NCBI GenBank assembly: GCA_025058535.1
Contig: JANXEL010000036.1
Location: 1-33,424 of the forward strand
Origin: Ignisphaera sp.
GTDB taxonomy: Archaea; Thermoproteota; Thermoprotei_A; Sulfolobales; Ignisphaeraceae
Direction: 5' to 3'
DNA: 33,424 nucleotides
Shown: positions 8,162 through 16,348 of the stretch, piece after piece
How the letters are laid out: every line of letters begins with the position of its first letter
Position numbering within the stretch: position 1 is the stretch's first letter
Program-made: the position numbers and the translations under genes
The notes under the pieces: generated by a model
Database searches by the model: none
Seen by the model: only the letters and a program-made list of their open reading frames with translations
Told to the model about the DNA's origin: nothing

Positions 8162-9469
8162 CTATGGTGTGAGTCTCTTCTTATCTCTTGGGAAGAGCGT
8201 TACCTCCTTTACACTCCCCCTATTAGTTAGCATCATTAGGAACCTTGCAAAACCCAACCCCCAGCCCGCATGCGGAGGAATTCCGTAGTCAAACCACTTT
8301 ATGAAGAATTGAAAGTTCTCCACATTCATTCCTCTACTCTTTAAAGCCTCAATTAGCTGGTCCTTCTCGTATATTCTTGAACTACCTGATGCGAGTTCAA
8401 GGAACTTCCACACGAGATCGAAGCTTTCACTCACCTCACTATCTTCATCTTTCGGCTTTGTGTAGAACGCTCTTATCCTTGTTGGAAATTCTGTTATAAA
8501 ATATAGCTGTGTGTTAAGCACTGATGCTAAGACCCTCTGTTCAGGTGTGCCAATATCATCGCCGAACTTTACGTTCATACCCCTTTCCTGCAGTATCCTA
8601 ATTGCTTCTACATACCTTATTCTAGGTAGGGGAAGCGGGACCTCTGGAGGATCATAGTTTAGAGTTCTAAGATCATCGATATTTTCGTCTCTAATAGTCC
8701 TAACGACCTCGTAAACAACCTTTTCAAGAATCTTCATAACGTCCTCATAGTCCATGAAGGCGGCCTCAATATCAACGCTTATAAACTCTGCTAAATGGTA
8801 AGGCGTATCGCTCTCCTCAGCCCTCCACGCAGGAGCTATCTCAAACACCCTCTCAAATGATGCTGCTAGCAGCTCCTTGTATAGCTGGGGACTCTGCGCT
8901 AGGAAAGCCTCTCTACCAAAGTAGATGACAGGGAATAGGCTCGCTCCTCCCTCAGTGGCCGTTGCTATAATTTTTGGCGTAAAAACCTCTATAAAACCCT
9001 CCGCTCTGAGAGCCTCTCTAATAACCTTCAGAGCCTTGTCACCTATCCTCACTACACTCATCATCTCAGCTCTTCTGAGATCAAGAACCCTCTCCCTCAA
9101 CCTCGTATCCGTATCAGCGCTGACCTTCCCACTCACATCAAGAGGTAAGGGCTTCCTAGCTAGGTTAATTATTTTGAACTCTATCGGTGCTACTTCAACA
9201 CCTCTAGGCGCCCTAGGATCCTCCTTAACAACACCCCTGATCTGGACCACAGACTCAAGGGTGGCACTCTCCACAGCATCCAGTATCTCCCTAGACACTT
9301 CATTCTTTGAAACTGTTACCTGGACAATACCGCTGCCATCCCTAAGCACTATAAACTTCTTTCCACCCAAATCCCTTATCTGGTGAACCCAACCTGATAT
9401 TGTGATTATCTTGCCCTTCAATGATGGTGTTATGTCCTTGCACCTAACATTCTTAAACTTTGTCTCCAT
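8162..9469 (-). CDS. aspS: Aspartyl-tRNA synthetase, archaeal type, probably non-discriminating
   Basis: Charges tRNA-Asp with aspartate. The N-terminal OB-fold anticodon domain begins at [15 protein letters not shown]. The class II core has motif 2 ([16 protein letters not shown], including the flipping-loop region) and motif 3 ([13 protein letters not shown]) near the C-terminus. At 435 residues it is the short archaeal form. In this family a His in GWVH and a Pro about 56 residues later accompany relaxed tRNA-Asn charging; both are present (H29, P85), so the enzyme probably also makes Asp-tRNA-Asn for GatCAB. That last step is inference. GGTG lies about eight bases upstream of the ATG. Confidence 0.95.
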   Translation of the reverse strand: METKFKNVRCKDITPSLKGKIITISGWVHQIRDLGGKKFIVLRDGSGIVQVTVSKNEVSREILDAVESATLESVVQIRGVVKEDPRAPRGVEVAPIEFKIINLARKPLPLDVSGKVSADTDTRLRERVLDLRRAEMMSVVRIGDKALKVIREALRAEGFIEVFTPKIIATATEGGASLFPVIYFGREAFLAQSPQLYKELLAASFERVFEIAPAWRAEESDTPYHLAEFISVDIEAAFMDYEDVMKILEKVVYEVVRTIRDENIDDLRTLNYDPPEVPLPLPRIRYVEAIRILQERGMNVKFGDDIGTPEQRVLASVLNTQLYFITEFPTRIRAFYTKPKDEDSEVSESFDLVWKFLELASGSSRIYEKDQLIEALKSRGMNVENFQFFIKWFDYGIPPHAGWGLGFARFLMMLTNRGSVKEVTLFPRDKKRLTP

Positions 9470-9590
9470 ACCTTGCTACACCCCGTGTATCGTAGGCAGA
9501 TTGGAAATGTTCAACTCCATACCCAGCAGCTGCACACATAGACGCGTATTCAGACAGATCATATTCTGTAGGTAGCTTTAGGGTTTGGTG

Positions 9591-9606
9591 AAGGTTTATA
9601 AACCTT
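9591..9606. promoter_or_regulatory. Perfect 16-bp palindrome containing a TATA element
   Basis: AAGGTTTATAAACCTT is identical to its own reverse complement and centres on a strong TATA core. It could fire in both directions: towards aspS, whose ATG is about 120 bases away, and rightwards into a region with no clear gene. A leaderless 29-codon frame at 9624-9713 would begin at the predicted rightward start, but it resembles nothing known. Confidence 0.45.
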
Positions 9607-9614
9607 AAAGACCT

Positions 9615-9634
9615 ATCCTAGAGATGCCTAGGAT
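9615..9634. repeat. 7-bp inverted repeat at the predicted rightward transcription start
   Basis: ATCCTAG and CTAGGAT flank the six-base loop AGATGC. It begins eight bases right of the TATA palindrome, so it spans the expected start site. It could be a 5' hairpin of a short transcript or an operator. Nothing in the sequence decides between these. Confidence 0.4.
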
Positions 9635-9749
9635 GCTCACAGCAGTTCTAAAGCCGGTATTACTGCAGGGTGGAGAATGTGGCCTCACTGTCTTCAGCAA
9701 AACAGTTTATTAATAATCACGGCAGTTGACAATCAAATAGGAGCCCTAC

Positions 9750-10118
9750 TCACAAGAGCTGCAGTGAGCCTGTTATGGTGTCAAGCAGAGAGGATGGTGC
9801 AGGTCCTAAACCCAGGCTTGTTACAGTCCCTGGAGGGAGCTGTGTCAGCCCTGCATCCACTATCACTGCATGTGGTAGTGAGAGTTCTTCAGCCTTACTC
9901 TTCAGCTCTATGAGCTCTAACAGCGACTCGACCTTGACCACAATCTTCTTCTGACCGCTTTTCCGCCAAACTTCAAGCCACTCTCTACACCTCTCACTCT
10001 CAATGCATCTAAATACAGCCTCCACAGCTGCGTGCGCCACCTGTACAGCCAGCTTACCCTTGCCCATCTTGATATCTGTCCGTACAACTATAACCTGCTT
10101 CACCTCGTCAGAGGACAT
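9750..10118 (-). CDS. pth2: Peptidyl-tRNA hydrolase, Pth2 family
   Basis: Releases tRNA from prematurely terminated peptidyl-tRNA. The opening KQVIVVRTDIKMGKGKLAVQ followed by VAHAAVEA is the classic Pth2 signature, with the Lys/Gly/His-Ala region forming the active site. The later block VVKVESLLELIELKSKA and the ending PPGTVTSLGLGPAPSSLLD are also conserved. At 122 residues it is full length. GGTG is found about eight bases before the ATG. Its promoter overlaps that of the divergent zinc-ribbon operon. Confidence 0.95.
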   Translation of the reverse strand: MSSDEVKQVIVVRTDIKMGKGKLAVQVAHAAVEAVFRCIESERCREWLEVWRKSGQKKIVVKVESLLELIELKSKAEELSLPHAVIVDAGLTQLPPGTVTSLGLGPAPSSLLDTITGSLQLL

Positions 10119-10168
10119 ACCAGTGACACCGAATGAGCTGGTGCAATCTGTGGACGAAAGTTAATACG

Positions 10169-10176
10169 CTTTTAAG
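10169..10176. promoter_or_regulatory. Symmetrical TATA shared by pth2 and the zinc-ribbon/aEF1-beta/FEN1 operon
   Basis: CTTTTAAG reads CTTAAAAG on the other strand, so either orientation gives an A/T-rich box. Starts would fall near 10146 (minus) and 10200 (plus), close to both flanking genes. No other TATA-like site lies in this short divergent region. Confidence 0.4.
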
Positions 10177-10209
10177 TCTAAAAAAGGCTCTATCTGAGGT
10201 GAAAGGTGG

Positions 10210-10419
10210 TTGGAACTGTCTATGCAGCTACAGATACCAGTACATGAAGCTGCTCAGCTAAGGACGTGCTCCAGTTGTAAGAGGCCTATACCACCGATGG
10301 AGAAGTCAACAAGCTTTAAATGTCCAAGCTGTGGTGCTGTGGCACTCTGGCGGTGCTATAGATGCAGATCATCGTCAATCGTGTATAGGTGCCCAAACTG
10401 CGGATTTGAAGGACCCTGA
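10210..10419 (+). CDS. Small archaeal zinc-ribbon protein
   Basis: About 69 residues carry four paired cysteine knuckles: CSSCKRPI, CPSCG, CYRC and CPNCGFEGP at the very C-terminus. This is the two-zinc ribbon protein found across archaea (HVO_2753-like) that commonly precedes the aEF1-beta gene. A role in RNA or ribosome binding is the usual expectation but is not proven. The TTG at 10210 has GAGGTGA about eight bases upstream; the ATG at 10222 is an alternative that gives 65 residues. It is followed after 13 bases by aEF1-beta. Confidence 0.85.
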   Translation: MELSMQLQIPVHEAAQLRTCSSCKRPIPPMEKSTSFKCPSCGAVALWRCYRCRSSSIVYRCPNCGFEGP

Positions 10420-10432
10420 GAGGTGGTGGGGT

Positions 10433-10714
10433 GTGGCCGGAAAGGTTATAGCTGTAATAAGGGTATACCCGAAAGAATTGACTGAAAACTTCGAGCCGCT
10501 GCTAAACAAGGTGCAGAACGCTATAAGAAATAGTGTCTACGAGCTGGTGAAGTGGGAAGCCACTGACATAGCATTTGGCTACAAAGCCCTGGACATATAC
10601 TTCCTAATGCCTGAAGATATTGAGAGAGGGACAGAGGAGCTCGAGGAGCTCGTTAAAAGCATCGATGAAGTGGATAATATTGATGTCATATATGTTACTA
10701 GGATAGGCGCCTAG
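10433..10714 (+). CDS. ef1b: Translation elongation factor aEF1-beta
   Basis: This is the guanine-nucleotide exchange factor that recharges aEF1-alpha with GTP. The 93-residue product starts VAGKVIAVIRVYPKE and contains the conserved segment DIAFGYKALDIYFLMPED and the terminal strand IDVIYVTRIGA, as in archaeal aEF1B. The GTG at 10433 follows GAGGTGG by about seven bases. Longer in-frame starts at 10331 and beyond would overlap the zinc-ribbon gene and add residues foreign to the family. It is the second gene of the zinc ribbon - aEF1-beta - winged helix - FEN1 cluster. Confidence 0.93.
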   Translation: MAGKVIAVIRVYPKELTENFEPLLNKVQNAIRNSVYELVKWEATDIAFGYKALDIYFLMPEDIERGTEELEELVKSIDEVDNIDVIYVTRIGA

Positions 10715-10729
10715 GGGAAACTTAGAGCT

Positions 10730-10963
10730 ATGTTCATACGCAGAAAGCTACAGCAGGTGATACTAAGCTATATAAAGGAAAAGGGGAAGGCAACTGATAA
10801 AGAGCTGTACGAGACTGTGAAAAAGATGCATGAGCTATCTTACCAACAGTTCATCTCGCTGCTAATGGCCCTTGAGGTAGAGGGTTTTATAGAGCTGCAC
10901 TACTCTAAGGATCTAATGATAATAGTTCCAAAGATTCAGCACAGACATGGCGGAGTCGCATAG
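10730..10963 (+). CDS. Small winged-helix protein
   Basis: The 77 residues predict three helices followed by a beta wing: RRKLQQVILSYIKEKG, then TDKELYETVKKM, then YQQFISLLMALEVEGFIELH, then a strand LMIIVPK. This is the layout of a minimal winged helix with little outside the fold, and no ligand domain is present. It lies 15 bases after aEF1-beta and just before FEN1. It is probably co-transcribed with aEF1-beta and may bind DNA or act in a translation or replication complex. The exact family is not recognised. Confidence 0.75.
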   Translation: MFIRRKLQQVILSYIKEKGKATDKELYETVKKMHELSYQQFISLLMALEVEGFIELHYSKDLMIIVPKIQHRHGGVA

Positions 10964-11024
10964 ATTGAGAGATGAGGCAAAAAATATAACTGCCTTTTTC
11001 TAGATACAGATGCTGGAGAATGTC

Positions 11025-12083
11025 ATGGGGGTAAATCTAAAAGACTTAATACCACCTAATTGCAGAATAGAGATAGAGGATCTGAGATACCTTGCTAACA
11101 GAGTTCTGGCATTTGATGCCTACAACGCTCTCTATCAATTTCTAGCAGCTGTGAGGCAGCCAGATGGAACGCCGCTCATGGATAGTAAGAATAGAGTTAC
11201 AAGCCATCTAAGCGGACTGTTCTACAGAACAGTAAATCTTGTTGAAAATGGTATAAAGCCCATCTATGTCTTTGACGGCAAACCCCCGGAGATTAAGAGG
11301 ACTGAGCTTGAGAAGAGGCGTAGTAGGAAGGAGAGGGCTGCAAAGCTAGCTGAGAAAGCGTACCGTGAAGGACATGTTGAGGAGGCTGCTAGGTACGCTG
11401 TACAAGCAATATACCTGGTGGATGATATGGTTAGAGAATCCATGAGGCTGCTGGATGCAATGGGCATTCCGTGCATCCAAGCTCCTGGTGAGGGAGAGGC
11501 GCAGGCTGCATATCTAACTAAAAGGGGTATCAGCTGGGCAACTGCGAGCCAGGACTACGACTCACTTCTATTTGCTGCACCAAGGCTTGTAAGGAATCTG
11601 ACCATCTCAGGCAAGAGAAAGCTTCCGGGAAGGGATGTGCACATTGAAATAAAACCTGAGCTGATAGAGCTGGAAAAGCTGCTGAAAGCTCTCGGAATAT
11701 CGAGAGAGCAGCTTATAGATATTGCGATCCTCGTAGGTACGGACTACAACCCAGATGGTGTAGAGGGTATTGGACCAAAAACAGCTTACCAGATCATTAA
11801 GAGCTACGGTTCATTAGAAAAAGCACTGAAATTCATACCGCAAGCCAGGTTCCCTGAGGATCCATTAAAGATTAGAGAATACTTTCTAAACCCTACCGTA
11901 GTAGATGTAGAAGATATAGAGTGGGGAGAGCCAAGCTATGCGGATGTGGTAAAAATACTTGTCGAGGAGCACGAATTCTCTAGAGATAGAGTTGAGAACG
12001 CACTGAAGAGATTGGAGAAGGCCTTTAAAGAACATGTAAGAGGCGCATCTACAAGTCTGGATCAGTGGTTTAAGAGACGCTAA
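11025..12083 (+). CDS. fen: Flap endonuclease FEN1
   Basis: Cleaves 5' flaps during Okazaki fragment maturation and repair. Metal ligands are visible: D31 (FDAYN), D84 (VFDGKPP), the EGEAQAA pair, the SQDYDSLLF pair, and the GTDYN aspartate followed by the helix-hairpin-helix VEGIGPKTAY. The C-terminus STSLDQWFKRR is a PIP-box-like PCNA hook with the leading Gln replaced. The ATG at 11025 (MGVNLKDLI) is chosen over 11010, because FEN1 needs the N-terminal Gly and GGAGA lies seven bases upstream. A TATA stretch at 10981-10990 would start RNA near 11010. The PCNA gene is also in this window. Confidence 0.96.
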   Translation: MGVNLKDLIPPNCRIEIEDLRYLANRVLAFDAYNALYQFLAAVRQPDGTPLMDSKNRVTSHLSGLFYRTVNLVENGIKPIYVFDGKPPEIKRTELEKRRSRKERAAKLAEKAYREGHVEEAARYAVQAIYLVDDMVRESMRLLDAMGIPCIQAPGEGEAQAAYLTKRGISWATASQDYDSLLFAAPRLVRNLTISGKRKLPGRDVHIEIKPELIELEKLLKALGISREQLIDIAILVGTDYNPDGVEGIGPKTAYQIIKSYGSLEKALKFIPQARFPEDPLKIREYFLNPTVVDVEDIEWGEPSYADVVKILVEEHEFSRDRVENALKRLEKAFKEHVRGASTSLDQWFKRR

Positions 12084-12131
12084 GGCCAAAACTATCAGGA
12101 TTGTGCAGGCTACACACAGTGTGTACTTGTG

Positions 12132-12602
12132 CTAGATATTGAAACCTAGCCCTCTCAGCCTACTGTATATGTATTTTGAATCTTCCTCGTAGAGCTCTAC
12201 GACCCTCCTCACTAAATCTAGATCCAATTTCACTTCATCTCTATCGTAGAGCTCCTTAATCCTTGATAGCGCCGATATATCTTGATCTGCGCCTCTCCGA
12301 GCTTTAAGAACTACCCAGCACTCCACTGCTACATATGCTACTTCAACACCATCTATGCTCTGTGTCCTTCTGCATAGCTCTACAACCTCTACTGGTATGT
12401 AGAAGTCCATGACGTTTTCGTATAGGTCTACGGTTACATCGCTTCCATAGATGTTCATTGTTATCGATGGTGTGCCGAGACCTGTTGTGCCAACTGTCCA
12501 CGAATTCTCTTCAGCAGCTCTGTATATTTTCTCCTCCTCCATTATGAGGCTCAGCGATGTTACGAAGAGATCTATATCGCCTTCAACTGATTTTCTATTC
12601 AT
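12132..12602 (-). CDS. Nucleotidyltransferase-fold protein, true N-terminus in a broken upstream frame
   Basis: The Pol-beta-like nucleotidyltransferase signature is present: GDIDLFV holds two acidic ligands and TVDLYEN the third. The GS motif that should precede them (GIVIGSTCLDLT) is encoded in the same frame directly upstream of this ATG, at 12603-12640. The family reading therefore extends further left. That frame stays open to 12701 but contains no ATG, GTG or TTG. A GTG at 12717, overlapping the L40e stop, opens a different frame that stops at 12685. Removing one base, for example from the four-base C run at 12699-12702, would join both. The coordinates given are the only canonical start in frame. 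It may be a frameshifted gene, a sequencing error or a recoded gene. Confidence 0.7.
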   Translation of the reverse strand: MNRKSVEGDIDLFVTSLSLIMEEEKIYRAAEENSWTVGTTGLGTPSITMNIYGSDVTVDLYENVMDFYIPVEVVELCRRTQSIDGVEVAYVAVECWVVLKARRGADQDISALSRIKELYDRDEVKLDLDLVRRVVELYEEDSKYIYSRLRGLGFNI

Positions 12603-12716
12603 TGTAAGATCTAAACACGTGCTTCCTATTACAATGCCTTCTATACCAATGCTTCTGAGGATATCTATGGCTCTTGCTACATGCCTAAGGGTATACGTCC
12701 CCTACACACCTAGGCA

Positions 12717-12884
12717 CTACTTCTTTACAGCTAAGGCTTTCTTCTTCGGCCTTAGATTGCTACTTCTACACCTTCTACAGCGCGTTGCCGTAGGCGGATT
12801 CCTAGCTCCACACACCCTACATATCTTTTTATTGAGTACTCTGCTCTCCACTATCTTTATAAGCTCAGGATCAGTGACAGGCAT
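12717..12884 (-). CDS. rpl40e: Large-subunit ribosomal protein L40e
   Basis: This short frame encodes 55 residues beginning [13 protein letters not shown]. It has the L40e zinc finger CRVCG...[14 protein letters not shown] and a basic tail, all as expected for archaeal L40e. A TATA-like TTTATATC on the minus strand at about 12910-12917 places transcription almost at the ATG, so the mRNA is nearly leaderless. The TAG stop shares a base with a GTG that is the probable original start of the following nucleotidyltransferase. Confidence 0.93.
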   Translation of the reverse strand: MPVTDPELIKIVESRVLNKKICRVCGARNPPTATRCRRCRSSNLRPKKKALAVKK

Positions 12885-13011
12885 GGATTCTTACCCCTTT
12901 ACAGCGTTATAGATATAAAGAGAGGTCTTAAATTTATAAGCTGAACGGCTACACCAACTGAAAGGATCAAGGGTGTACAGTAATGCTTCAATAATGAGGT
13001 AGGTATCAGCA

Positions 13012-13521
13012 ATGAAGATACCCCTCGACACTATCTGTGTTAGAAGTGGTGTACTGTGCCCACGCTGTAAGAGGCTCATAGATAGTGGAACCTATGCCCA
13101 GAGTGAGGTAGATATAATGAAGGCTCTCCTAGAGCTTGAGGAAGACCCTAGCAACAAATTTTTACGTGAAGCATCTTACTTTAAGAGCTACTATGTGGAC
13201 TCCATGGTTATAGTGGTAATAGATGTAAGCGATACTATTCCTCAATCAATGTTGATAAGACTTGGGCGGACCCTTAGCGAAAAACTAGGATTGAGGGTGA
13301 GAGTTATCAGAAGGTCGCAGGACATTAAGACATTCCTAGCTCAAATTTTTGCTCCAGCGAGAATTCAAGGGGTAGACAGTGTGTGGACACCTGATGGAGA
13401 TGTGCAGCACATAATTAGGATATCTAGATATGATGCGAGGGTCCTTCCATTTAAGGTAAATCAGCTCGAAAATCTGCTCACAGCAATATTTAACGAGGTT
13501 TACAGAATTAAGATAATATAG
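13012..13521 (+). CDS. Conserved archaeal protein with CPRC knuckle and KH-like domain (NusA-related)
   Basis: The 169-residue product starts MKIPLDTICVRSGVLCPRCKRLIDSG, with Cys 9, 16 and 19. It continues with a helical EVDIMKALLELEE segment and a strand-rich region VDSMVIVVIDVSDT. RLGRTLSEKLGLRVRVI then resembles the KH-type helix-strand unit of archaeal NusA-like proteins. This architecture occurs across archaea and is often annotated as NusA-related RNA binding, which I infer rather than prove. An AAATTTATAAGC stretch near 12930-12942 supplies a TATA box. The gene stands alone and is divergent from L40e. Confidence 0.75.
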   Translation: MKIPLDTICVRSGVLCPRCKRLIDSGTYAQSEVDIMKALLELEEDPSNKFLREASYFKSYYVDSMVIVVIDVSDTIPQSMLIRLGRTLSEKLGLRVRVIRRSQDIKTFLAQIFAPARIQGVDSVWTPDGDVQHIIRISRYDARVLPFKVNQLENLLTAIFNEVYRIKII

Positions 13522-13597
13522 ACTATAGCAGAAGATAGTACGGCAGAATGTAAGTGCGAACTCTGGATAAATGGTCTAGAAGCAGAGATAGGGTAAA

Positions 13598-13966
13598 TCA
13601 TATTTCGTAGTTCCTTAGCACGACCTTCTTTTCATAGTGTGAAGCCCCGAGAGCCTTAACGATATAGTCAAATGATTTTTCAGGATCTGTATGCACTCCG
13701 CAGCTGTATACATCAACGGTTGCAAAACTGTACTCAGGCCATGTATGAATAGATATATGACTTTCTAAGACAATACCAATAATGCTAACACCATCACCTA
13801 TCTTCCAGGACTTGATCTCAAGCAAGGTCATATTACCTACAGTGGCAGCCTCTCTAATCACTCTCGTTAAATATAGAAGATCCGTTAACTTCCCCCTGTC
13901 ACACCCATATACATCACCTATCACGTGCTTCCCAAATACAACAACCGTTTTCTGAAGGGCCCTCAT
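13598..13966 (-). CDS. Pyruvoyl-dependent decarboxylase (AdoMet or arginine decarboxylase proenzyme)
   Basis: The 123-residue proenzyme carries the self-cleavage motif [11 protein letters not shown] at 68-78. S69 would become the pyruvoyl group, H74 the processing base and C89 (VDVYSCG) the catalytic cysteine. This fold is shared by SpeH AdoMet decarboxylase and the crenarchaeal arginine decarboxylase that evolved from it; both feed polyamine synthesis. Features such as [10 protein letters not shown] and [12 protein letters not shown] lean towards the arginine enzyme, but I cannot settle it by eye. The ATG at 13966 is chosen because GGTGA lies six bases upstream; the ATG at 13972 abuts it. 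A TATA box (GTTTATAAATAC) lies at about 13997-14006. Confidence 0.85.
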   Translation of the reverse strand: MRALQKTVVVFGKHVIGDVYGCDRGKLTDLLYLTRVIREAATVGNMTLLEIKSWKIGDGVSIIGIVLESHISIHTWPEYSFATVDVYSCGVHTDPEKSFDYIVKALGASHYEKKVVLRNYEI

Positions 13967-14144
13967 AATCATTCACCGTAATAGGTTCTGCGAATGTATT
14001 TATAAACTTTTCTATAATAAATGAATTGAGAAAATTTAAAAACCCTACTTAAACCGTTTAACAAGTCATTTGAAATTGTTTACGCCCCCCTATAAAGTAC
14101 GGGGTGAAAATACGCTAATTAGCCTAAAAACAGGTACTGTATAG

Positions 14145-14474
14145 ATGATAGAGATGTCTATAGATATCAAATCAGTATCAAAGATTATTAGCTACCTAAG
14201 TAGAGAGATTGTGGATAAGATAGACAGTTTAAGTGATGATGAGAAGAGAGTTCTCGAATACTTTCTACACAATATATCTGTTGGAACCCTGGTGGCGATA
14301 AGGGAGCTGAGAGCTTTCTACAGGATTGAAGATCCAAAGAGTGCAATAAGAAAGCTCATAGATCTTGGACTACTTGAGCAGGGCTATGGATGCTACAGCC
14401 TATCAAAGTCCATTCGAGAGGGGCTACTTAAAGTATATCTTCAGCAGACAAAGCACAGTAAAGATTTTGAGTAG
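14145..14474 (+). CDS. Winged-helix protein, probable transcription regulator
   Basis: The 109 residues are mostly helical, with a helix-turn-helix-like middle: LSDDEKRVLEYFLHNI, then VGTLVAIRELRAFYRI, then PKSAIRKLIDLGLLEQGYGCYSLS forming the recognition helix and wing. The pattern of a break between two helices followed by LIDLGLLEQ and a strand is typical of archaeal winged-helix proteins. No effector domain is visible. A CTATAAAG box at about 14090-14097 precedes it. It stands alone, divergent from the decarboxylase and convergent with the basic-tailed protein eight bases away. Start 14154 is an alternative. Confidence 0.65.
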   Translation: MIEMSIDIKSVSKIISYLSREIVDKIDSLSDDEKRVLEYFLHNISVGTLVAIRELRAFYRIEDPKSAIRKLIDLGLLEQGYGCYSLSKSIREGLLKVYLQQTKHSKDFE

Positions 14475-14481
14475 AACTCTG

Positions 14482-15078
14482 CTATCTACTCTTCCTCCCT
14501 CTTCTCCTCTTCACCTTTCTCTTCTTCCTTCTACTCCTTTTATTGACCTTTACCTTCCTCACAACTTCAAGTGGTACGAATGTTATTGAGTCTTGCAGTT
14601 CTACGATAATCCCCCTTAAAGCTGATTTACCGGCTAACTTCACTGGGGATGCAAATGCATAGAGTTGTTCATTAGATAGATCGTACACCGCTACACCACT
14701 GTCTTGGATATTTAACCCAAGCACAACCCCACTTAATACAGATAGGTCGTTGCGCACCAGATACACTCTCTTTATCCTTGTGAGCTGCGGAACTGGAAGG
14801 TATAGATCACAGCCCTGCCCATAGCCTATGCTGTACGTCACACTATACGCTATACCATTCAGCTTTGCTGTAGCCCTAATCAAGTCAGCGTTTTCAGAGG
14901 AGCATATACTCATAGCCCACGATAGAAAGAGATCCTCGTCCTCCACTAATCTATTCACACCATCATATTCAAGCTCATAGCTCTTAAAAAATCTGTATAG
15001 GGATATAACTATATCAGAAAAACTGTACTCATACAGCCTGTACAGCTCTATAGAAACAGCACCTGTACTGGTGCTCAT
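14482..15078 (-). CDS. Unknown protein with a very basic C-terminal tail
   Basis: 198 residues: a mixed alpha/beta body and a final stretch of about 22 residues that is almost entirely Lys and Arg ([19 protein letters not shown]). Such tails usually bind nucleic acid or the ribosome. The middle segment [19 protein letters not shown] reads like a small beta barrel. The start overlaps the stop of the adenosine-specific kinase gene by four bases (ATGA), so translation is probably coupled. I do not recognise the family. Confidence 0.7.
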   Translation of the reverse strand: MSTSTGAVSIELYRLYEYSFSDIVISLYRFFKSYELEYDGVNRLVEDEDLFLSWAMSICSSENADLIRATAKLNGIAYSVTYSIGYGQGCDLYLPVPQLTRIKRVYLVRNDLSVLSGVVLGLNIQDSGVAVYDLSNEQLYAFASPVKLAGKSALRGIIVELQDSITFVPLEVVRKVKVNKRSRRKKRKVKRRRGRKSR

Positions 15079-15569
15079 TTCTTATACCCAATCCTCCTTA
15101 GGAACTCATACCTCTCCCTCTTACCCTCACTATCCTCAACTCCGAGTGGCGGATACCCATCCACAACCCCTACAACACCTCTACCCTGGTTCGTTTCAAC
15201 GACTACAACTTGAAGCGGATTTGCTGTAGAAGCATAGATCTTTAGCACCTCTTGAACATTCTTAATCGCATTTATAATATTTATAGGCCAGGCATTCCTT
15301 ATATACAAAACGAATATGTGGCCTGCACCAATCCTTCTAGCAGCATCTATAGCGTGCTTTACTAGTTCCTCATCGTTCCCCTCGTATCTTATTAGCCTCT
15401 TTCCACTCGCCTCATTAAATGCTAGACCGAATTTTATACCGGGGACATGGCTCACCAGTATCTCATACATGTCCTCAACTGTCTTTATGAAGTGGCTCTG
15501 TCCGATAATTACATTTGAGCCGTGCGGTATCGGTATATCAACTACATCAAATTTTACTACTGATGTCAT
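15075..15569 (-). CDS. Adenosine-specific kinase family protein
   Basis: Closely follows the small archaeal/bacterial family (PF04008) named for its adenosine binding. Diagnostic stretches are [48 protein letters not shown], and [20 protein letters not shown], with the ending GYPPLGVED. At 164 residues it is full length. Members are thought to handle adenosine or a nucleoside, but their cellular role is not settled. A TATA-like GATATAAATC lies at about 15605-15614. The downstream gene overlaps by four bases. Confidence 0.88.
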   Translation of the reverse strand: MTSVVKFDVVDIPIPHGSNVIIGQSHFIKTVEDMYEILVSHVPGIKFGLAFNEASGKRLIRYEGNDEELVKHAIDAARRIGAGHIFVLYIRNAWPINIINAIKNVQEVLKIYASTANPLQVVVVETNQGRGVVGVVDGYPPLGVEDSEGKRERYEFLRRIGYKK

Positions 15570-15717
15570 GCTCTACAACCCTACTAAAGATAGTGTGTAC
15601 AGATTTATATCCTTGTAGCAGATATAGGATAGGAAACCGCCGGCTTTGGGCTTTTAGAATAAACTTTTATTTTTAATTATACCCGCAGACGTTATCTGTG
15701 TGGATGGTGTGGAATAA

Positions 15718-15954
15718 GTGCCACTCATAAATCTCTGTCTCGACCGCAGAGCCCCCGTGGTTAAGATAGAGGTGTTTGGTAAGGAGGGGCAGAGCGTTGC
15801 TGAGTATGAATATAGAAATGTAGATTTAATTGAAGTTAGAGGGACAGTGAGAATAGACTACACCACCTTCTCGCTTCCAAAGAACATGCTATGCATATCA
15901 ATTGAATCCAGCGGGGATATCAGAGTTGTTGGGAGGGTGCTGAAGATTGTCTAA
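15718..15954 (+). CDS. Unknown small beta-rich protein, first gene of a three-gene operon
   Basis: 78 residues predicted to be mostly strands (VVKIEVFGK, EYRNVDLIEVRGTVRIDY, MLCISIES, IRVVGRVLKIV). No cysteine cluster or membrane segment is present. The GTG at 15718 follows a GGTGTGG stretch. The next gene starts inside its last codons (eight-base overlap), so translation is probably coupled. I do not recognise the family. The compact all-beta character suggests an OB-like or small barrel fold. Confidence 0.6.
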   Translation: MPLINLCLDRRAPVVKIEVFGKEGQSVAEYEYRNVDLIEVRGTVRIDYTTFSLPKNMLCISIESSGDIRVVGRVLKIV

Positions 15955-16348
15955 AATCAGTATAAGAATTGAACATACGCGCAGCAGGACGGGTAGACAC
16001 CACAGAATGGCGCTGGCCTTAGTAATCAATTTAAGGGGGGGTGCCTCCCTTCCCGACCCTAGGGAGCTTAAGCCGTGCAGAGGCACCTATGTTAAAGGGT
16101 TTGCATACTGCGGTGAATACAGTGTACCCAAAGGATGCATGCTGGCTTACATCTACGTAACGTACGGTCTCAGGGGGAGATGCAAGGGCTCTGTATCTAT
16201 CTTTGACGAGAACGGTTATGAAGTTTTAAAGCTGAAGTACATCAATAATAAGATGAGGGTTGTCTCAGGAGATAGTAGGTACACTAGCTATGCTCTAATG
16301 GCATTAAACAATATTTATAGAGTTGATGAGTATGAAAGGCATAGATAG
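15947..16348 (+). CDS. Unknown protein, second gene of the operon
   Basis: 133 residues. The TTG start is supported by GGGAGGGTG about eight bases upstream, inside the previous gene. The basic N-terminus (RIEHTRSRTGRHHRM) is followed by alternating strands and a CRGTYVKGFAYCG segment with two cysteines. Two further cysteines occur in VPKGCML and RGRCKGS. The C-terminal half is a mixed strand/helix unit. Family unknown. The 3' end overlaps the start of the third gene by about 23 bases. Confidence 0.6.
   Translation: MSKISIRIEHTRSRTGRHHRMALALVINLRGGASLPDPRELKPCRGTYVKGFAYCGEYSVPKGCMLAYIYVTYGLRGRCKGSVSIFDENGYEVLKLKYINNKMRVVSGDSRYTSYALMALNNIYRVDEYERHR

Noticed and set aside
9677-9913. 78-codon plus-strand frame
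   Set aside because: Largely antisense to pth2, whose family motifs are unambiguous.
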